From Pseudisothecium myosuroides (taxonomy: Eukaryota > Streptophyta > Bryopsida > Hypnales > Lembophyllaceae), in assembly GCA_951799445.1 (NCBI GenBank), contig OX637288.1, positions 1,800,501-1,864,500 on the forward strand: a stretch of DNA of 64,000 nt, written 5' to 3'. Shown here piece after piece: positions 58,615 through 64,000 of this stretch; within the stretch, counting starts at the first letter, position 1, and every line of letters begins with the position of its first letter. Position numbers and translations under genes: made by a program. The notes below the pieces were generated by a model. It had not been told where the DNA came from and did no database searches. It saw nothing but the letters and a program-made list of their open reading frames with translations.

Positions 58615-59485
58615 CAGTGCCCTACCAAAAGTTCTTGCACTGTCCTTTAGTTCCCATACAAACACCTCCATTTTCAAATGTTATGTTTCAAAATTTTGGT
58701 GCAATTCATGCATCATTGCATTCCTACATAGTCCCAATCATGCATACCAAATCTCAACTTCAAAAAAGCAAAACTCCATTTTTGGTGAATTTTTTCATTT
58801 CATTTTTGTGGTTTTAGGTGATCATTTATTAAAAAACATTGGTAATGAATTTTTTAAATTTGATTGCGGAGACATGTAGGGAACATCCATACACACATCT
58901 TTCCTTCAACAAGCATCTCCAAAAAAGTTTCACAATTCCTTCTAAGAAGAGTTCAATGTAAGGTGTCGTATCACCAAACTTTGTGAAATAGATATCTTTA
59001 TATTTTCATTAGATTTTGCTATGTGACGCTTACACTATAACTAATTTTGAACATTGGAGCATGATGGTACAATTACCTTGCCAAAATCTAATTATGATAA
59101 AAAGATATCTATTTTTCAAAATTAGGACATTGTCACCCCAACATTGAAATCTCTATAGAGAAAATTATGAAACTTTTTTGGAGATGCTTGTTGAAGGAAA
59201 GATGTGTGTATGGATGTTCCCTACATGTCTCCGCAATCAAATTTAAAAAATTCATTACCAATGTTTTTTAATAAATGATCACCTAAAACCACAAAAATGA
59301 AATGAAAAAATTCACCAAAAATGGAGTTTTGCTTTTTTGAAGTTGAGATTTGGTATGCATGATTGGGACTATGTAGGAATGCAATGATGCATGAATTGCA
59401 CCAAAATTTTGAAACATAACATTTGAAAATGGAGGTGTTTGTATGGGAACTAAAAGACAGTGCAAGAACTTTTGGTAGGGCACTG
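58615..59485. mobile_element. Long foldback element, TA target, first of a tandem pair
   Basis: 871-bp palindrome with arms of about 400 bp. Ends CAGTGCCCTACCAAAAGTTC and its complement, with TA on both sides (58613-58614 and 59486-59487). The outer 200 bp of the arms are nearly identical. The TA target and CAGT start suggest a Tc1/mariner-type non-autonomous element. It starts about 350 bp behind the HET stop codon. Confidence 0.9.
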
Positions 59486-59487
59486 TA

Positions 59488-60362
59488 CAGTCTCCTACCA
59501 AAAGTTTCCGTGATTGCAATTCAGACCATTCCGTTTTCTTGACACAATGTACAATGCATTTGACATTTTTAGATTTGCACAATCAACAATCACATCTTAC
59601 GCAATCCTAATCTAGAATATCAAATTTTAGTTTCAGAAAACCCAAAATTCTATTTTTGGTGAATTTTTTCATTTAATTTTCATGGTTTTACATGATAATT
59701 CCTAGAAAAATATTGGTGACATTTTTTTTTAATTCAATTGCAGATATATGTAGGAAACATTCACACACACATTTTTCCTTCAATAAGCATCTCCAAAAAA
59801 GTTTCAATATTCCTTCTATAGAGATTTCAATGTTGAGGTGACAATGCCCTAATTTTGGAAAATAAATATTTCTTTATTGTAATTAGATTTTGGCAAAGTA
59901 ATTGCACCATCACGTTCAAATGTACAAAATCAATTACAATTTGAAGGACAAATAGAAAAATCTAATAATAATAAAGAGATATCTATTTTTCAAATTTAGG
60001 GCATTGTCACACTAACATTGAACTCTCTATAGAGGGAATTGTGAAACTTTTTTGGAGATGCTTATTGAAGGAAAAATGTGCATATGAATGTTTCCTACAT
60101 ATATTTGTAATCTAATTAAAAAAATTCGTCACCAATATTTTTCAATGAATTATCATGTAAAACTATGAAAATTAAATGAAAAAAATTCACCAAAAATGGA
60201 GTTTTGGGTTTTCTAAAACAAAAAATTTGATATGCTTGATTGGGATTGCATAAGAGATGAATGTTGATTGTGCAAAACAAAAAATATCAAGTACATTCTG
60301 TATTTTACAAAGGAAAGTGAATGGTTTGAGTTGCAATCACGGAAACTTTTGGTAGGGGACTG
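59488..60362. mobile_element. Long foldback element, second of the tandem pair
   Basis: 875-bp palindrome with ends CAGTCTCCTACCAAAAGTTT and its complement, flanked by TA (59486-59487, shared with the first element, and 60363-60364). The inner parts are related to but diverged from the first element, for example AAGCATCTCCAAAAAAGTTT. Confidence 0.9.
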
Positions 60363-60364
60363 TA

Positions 60365-60976
60365 CATTCTGATCTCAGTCTCTCTCTCTGAGGGCTTAAC
60401 AGGCTCTTGATCCTCTTCAGCCAGACAACTAGCAGTTGCGTGGTGCAGATGAGACCTCCGATTGGAAAGCAAAACAAAAAAACTCACCATTTCATTTGCA
60501 GTTTTCAGATATTGCTCATAAAAAACATAAGCCACCGGACACTGCTACAAGTGGCTTGGACGCAACATGAACTTTAAGTGATTGGACATGTTTTGAGTTG
60601 AATTTCTACTGCTTGTAATTCGGAAATTCAACAAAATTACATTCACACATCAATTCTCAAAATAAATGTCCTGTGAAACTGTTCCTACACAAGCAACATG
60701 CATACATGTAGGATGGCCCTCACCTGAGCGTACCGTAACTCAAACAAGAGAAGTGAAGTGAAATGCTTCAAAATATATTATCACACATTTATTTGAAGCT
60801 AGCTTGTTGAAATTTAGACAACCATGCTTCTAGTTCTAACGCCATGAACGCTAATGCCATGAAGGCTTTCCAAGTTTAGGGCAGGTGCTGGAGGGTGTTG
60901 GGACATTACACTGTCCATTTTTACATAGCTTGAGTATTCTCCCACCACTATAGTGGTTGTATCGGTAAGCTTACCA
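60365..60976. other. No gene seen
   Basis: Short frames only. Confidence 0.35.
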
Positions 60977-63180
60977 CATAACCTGTCAAGCCGCAAAAGT
61001 GGCAAGCATGACTCTCTATTTTCATAAAAAATAAGAATAGTGTGATTTGAAGATCCCATATGGTTCAAAAGTTCTGAGGAATAGATGGTTGCGCCTCGTA
61101 TTGCGAAAGCAAAAAGGATTACAAGCCTAGAGACTCATCGACCATTGAAACTCCGTGAGACCTTTCCAACAACCAAGTTTGAAACTACTGTATTATAATG
61201 CTTTCGAAACAATTAATTCAACTGTAGGTTAGAGTAGATCACAAAAATGATGTTAACTCATAAATTTGCTACTCCCTCTATCTCAAAATACCTGTAAATC
61301 CTTGGTTTGTAGTGGGGAGTTCCTTGGGACAACAACTTTGAATTTGCCCCCGGATATGTGGTTTCCACTAAATGAGGTCCAGAGACTCGATTTGGCCATG
61401 ATGGGCAGCACACTTTCTAAAATTCATAACAAATTCATACCTTGTCAAAATAATATATAATTTCAATTGCTTTCACCATTTCTCACACTTGTCTTTATGT
61501 GCGAAAAAAATTAAAAAATTTCAGCTATGGCATGAGCTAAAACTCCTCATTCTGACCACAATGGTCTGTTCTACTTTTATATCGTACAATCGGTGTCGCC
61601 AGTTGGAAGCGCAGATACTGTACCTTCTTTGCTGATTCTCTTCTCGCTCACTTGCACTTCAATTACCTTACGCCTCTCTTCTCAACTTCTCTAACACACC
61701 AAATCTGAATCCAACAGGAATCACACATTGAGAGAGTCTGCTACGAACGAGTATTCAGGGCAACCAAGTTTCACACTCCAATTGCAAACCTGCCGCACCG
61801 GATTCATTCTGGAACTAGACTTAGACTGGTTTTCATACAAAGCTCCAGCTTGACAATGTCAAGTTCATCTCTCACACGTTCAATGAGTGCAAAAGTCCGG
61901 AGCTCGCTCGGCCGGGGGATAGTTGGGATACGAGGAGCCGATCGCCGGTTCGGTTGCTGCAGCAGCACCCGGTAAACTTGAAATCCTAACCTGTGCACTT
62001 CAATTGGTAGCTGCAACTACAGTACGACTAATTTTTTGTTAGAAGCACATCAACAATTGTTCATAGCTTTTCAACAACTAAAGCTATCATTTGCTCGATT
62101 TCACCAAGAAATGACCAAGGAATTTCAAAAAGATGATGGACAGTTTGTCGACTCTCTCACTCTCTGTTGCTATTTGTCACATGTACTACACGCACAATTT
62201 GTTTGTTTAAAAACTGCGATCTCAAGAATTTGAATTAGGAGATGTATTACAATTTGTTAGAATCGTAGTTTCAGTAACTTTTCAACGAGATATTACTTAC
62301 TCAAAAACGTTTGGCTCAGAATTGTGCATGAAATCGCTTTTCAAATCTGGAGAGATGGGAAATTTCGTTAAAATGGCATATGAATCCGCCATTTTTCCAT
62401 TCAATTCCTTCTTTAGCCCTATAAAGTCTAGGATAAGTGTACATTGCTAACATCTATGTCAGTTTTAGATTTCAAAAATCTAGGACTGACATAGATATTA
62501 GACCAAGCAGTTTGAAAAATCTAGGATTGTTATAGATTCAGTTATCTAGAACAAGTGTAGATTTCAAAAATCTAGTACTGCTGTAGATTCTGGGACAAAA
62601 AAAACAATTCAGACTGGGCGGTCTGAACTGCTAAAAGTACCAAATTAACGGAATATACCGCCATTTTAATGAAATTGGCCATAGAGAAACTATTGATAGT
62701 ATCATCATTATCTTGCTTATGCATTTACGAAACGGATTCGCTATTCTCTTAAGTCTACATATTAGTGTGGTCTCTTTATTTCAAGCTATAATTATTCATG
62801 GCACCAATCATCTTGCATCCACCCATTTAGAGTATAATGGCTTCATGCCAAAGCACTGTCCCCTAAGTTTCAATAGCAGGAATGGCCCACCCATGTTATT
62901 TTGAAACCCACAGGACGACGTAGACAAAAGAGTGTCATGACTTTGTTTTGAAACAAAGCAGATTGCAGGAAGTGCTCGGTCGGGAGCGTCGGAATTCCAC
63001 CACCTTGAAATCAATGAAATTAATCCCTGTGATTGACATGGCCATGCTGCCAGATGCGCAAGGGAAGGAGCAGGTGTTGTTTGTGCTTGTGAGGAATGGG
63101 GATTTTGCAGGTAATCAATAGCTCCAAAACTTTCTTTCAGTGAATTGGTTTTGTGTAGGGTAAGGTAGAAGCACCAGTTG
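60977..63180. repeat. Duplicated segment D, copy B
   Basis: Counterpart of 39003-48845 without the copia element; across the copia site it reads CTTCTCAACTTCTCTAACAC. It has extra sequence at about 62150-62790 that copy A lacks. Two stretches look as if they were once coding on the plus strand: LQLDNVKFISHTFNECK (near 61850) and EAHQQLFIAFQQLKLSFARF (near 62041). In copy A the second one has a stop and a 5-bp deletion. Family not recognised. Confidence 0.8.
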
Positions 63181-63229
63181 TCAACCACGCCCAGTACCCA
63201 ACTTGTAGGCGTACAATATTTCCAACCAA

Positions 63230-63590
63230 GGCTGGAACAAATTTCCAAGGGAAGCTCGGATTGTGTTTTGTTGGTCCTTTTCAAGGTTGGGATTACTAAC
63301 GTAATGACACATGTCTCAGAATAGTGAGCAAGAAAGTAAGAAGTAATGAGCAGGAAAGTAGTTCTTGAATTATCGGAATTGGAAGACTCTAGAGAGTGGC
63401 TACTAATGAAATGCACTTTATGGTTCCCAAAATTCACTGTAAATTCAGTTTTGGGAATAAAATTCTGAAAATTTTGTAATCTCCATATTTCCTATCTTCC
63501 TACATGGGAACAATATCCACCACCTCTTACTGCGCACAATCTGCTCCGAAATTCCTTAAAAGATCGACTATTAGTGCTTCTACCTTAATG
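63230..63590. repeat. Dispersed repeat R1, copy 3
   Basis: Matches 6480-6815 in the same orientation (GAGCAGGAAAGTA, GGAATTGGAAGACTCTAGA, TTCTACCTTA) and 52838-53050 inverted. Confidence 0.7.
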
Positions 63591-64000
63591 GCGGAGGAGG
63601 GGATTGCGAGGACAAATGAGTTGATGAGGAGGGTGGAGCCCAATGAGGAGGTGCATTTTTCCATCAATCCCCTCCTCCGAGGACATTACCTAACGTAATC
63701 TACTACCATGAAATTAGATTTCATTAACAAAATAGATTGAATTTGGATGAAAAAGTCGTAATGTCCAATTACGCAGTCAAAACTGTTTAATTGGGCATTA
63801 CAACCTAATTGTGGACCAAAACCTGTCCAAGAAATGAACGGGCAATTTCGGGGCGGTGGCTTACGCATATCATACATGTCACTAGTTGGAGTTACATATG
63901 ATATAATTTGTAAGGAAATATAATTGAAGTTGCAATCCTTGAGGGAAGAGTGCATAATTTAATTGTGGAGACGAATAGGGAAAGCGTGATTTCATTTCAT
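63591..64000. other. No gene seen; two short hairpins
   Basis: GGAGGAGGGGATTG near 63593 pairs with CAATCCCCTCCTCC near 63665. TAATGTCCAATTA near 63759 pairs with TAATTGGGCATTA near 63790. These may be ends of small foldback elements. Confidence 0.4.

Noticed and set aside
58617..58817. Two nearly identical 66-codon frames (58617-58817 plus, 59283-59582 minus)
   Set aside because: The identity is that of the two arms of one palindromic element, not of two genes.
62808..63437. 209-codon open frame on the minus strand
   Set aside because: It spans the end of repeat D and the start of repeat R1, so it cannot be an old single gene, and it has no recognised motif. A transcript could change this.
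1..64000. CRISPR arrays, prokaryotic operons, tRNA or rRNA genes
   Set aside because: The tandem repeats have no spacer pattern, the genes are eukaryotic with introns, and I found no convincing tRNA or rRNA sequence by eye; a tRNAscan run would settle the last point.

Overview
This is nuclear DNA from a land plant: GT-AG introns with plant-like splice sites, an NPF (NRT1/PTR) transporter, a Ty1/copia retrotransposon primed by initiator Met-tRNA, and a dense mix of Stowaway-, Emigrant-, Tourist/Harbinger-, CACTA- and Mutator-like miniature elements. A stand-alone TIR gene plus a HET-domain gene (a domain best known from filamentous fungi) and short introns lean towards a non-flowering plant such as a bryophyte. 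That lean is an inference; I cannot name the species.

The window is gene-poor. Real or recently real genes, left to right: the first two exons of an NPF transporter on the minus strand (364-1140, continuing off the left edge); the last four exons of a NOL9/GRC3 polynucleotide 5'-kinase on the minus strand (14009-15559), broken by a stop and frameshifts; an intact TIR-domain gene (30386-31012, +); an unrecognised two-exon membrane protein of about 580 residues (34656-36773, +); and a HET-domain gene (55733-58263, +, first exon uncertain). The intact genes stand out as GC-richer islands in AT-rich repeat DNA.

Between the genes lie repeats and mobile elements, many nested. Two copies of one composite (a Harbinger-like element inside an Emigrant-like one) sit at 4.5 and 15.7 kb in opposite orientation. 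Long foldback elements lie at 11.5, 17.3, 20.1, 49.7, 58.6 and 59.5 kb. Four copies of a CACTA-type MITE are at 22.0, 23.4, 25.5 and 53.3 kb, one of them split by a Tourist-like element. Two elements bounded by TTAACCCCTAAAG lie at 32.4 and 37.5 kb. A 96-bp minisatellite at 19.3-21.0 kb is split by a foldback element. A decayed copia element (41202-47847) carries two later insertions and itself sits in a segment (39.0-48.8 kb) that is duplicated at 61.0-63.2 kb.

The most interesting pattern is that about 800 bp directly upstream of the TIR gene, built of three roughly 225-bp repeats, is present again at 53.86-54.65 kb, upstream of the HET gene and without a TIR coding region. TIR and HET domains both act in immunity or self/non-self recognition, so this may mark a small innate-immunity neighbourhood with a shared, duplicated control region. 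That functional reading is inference.
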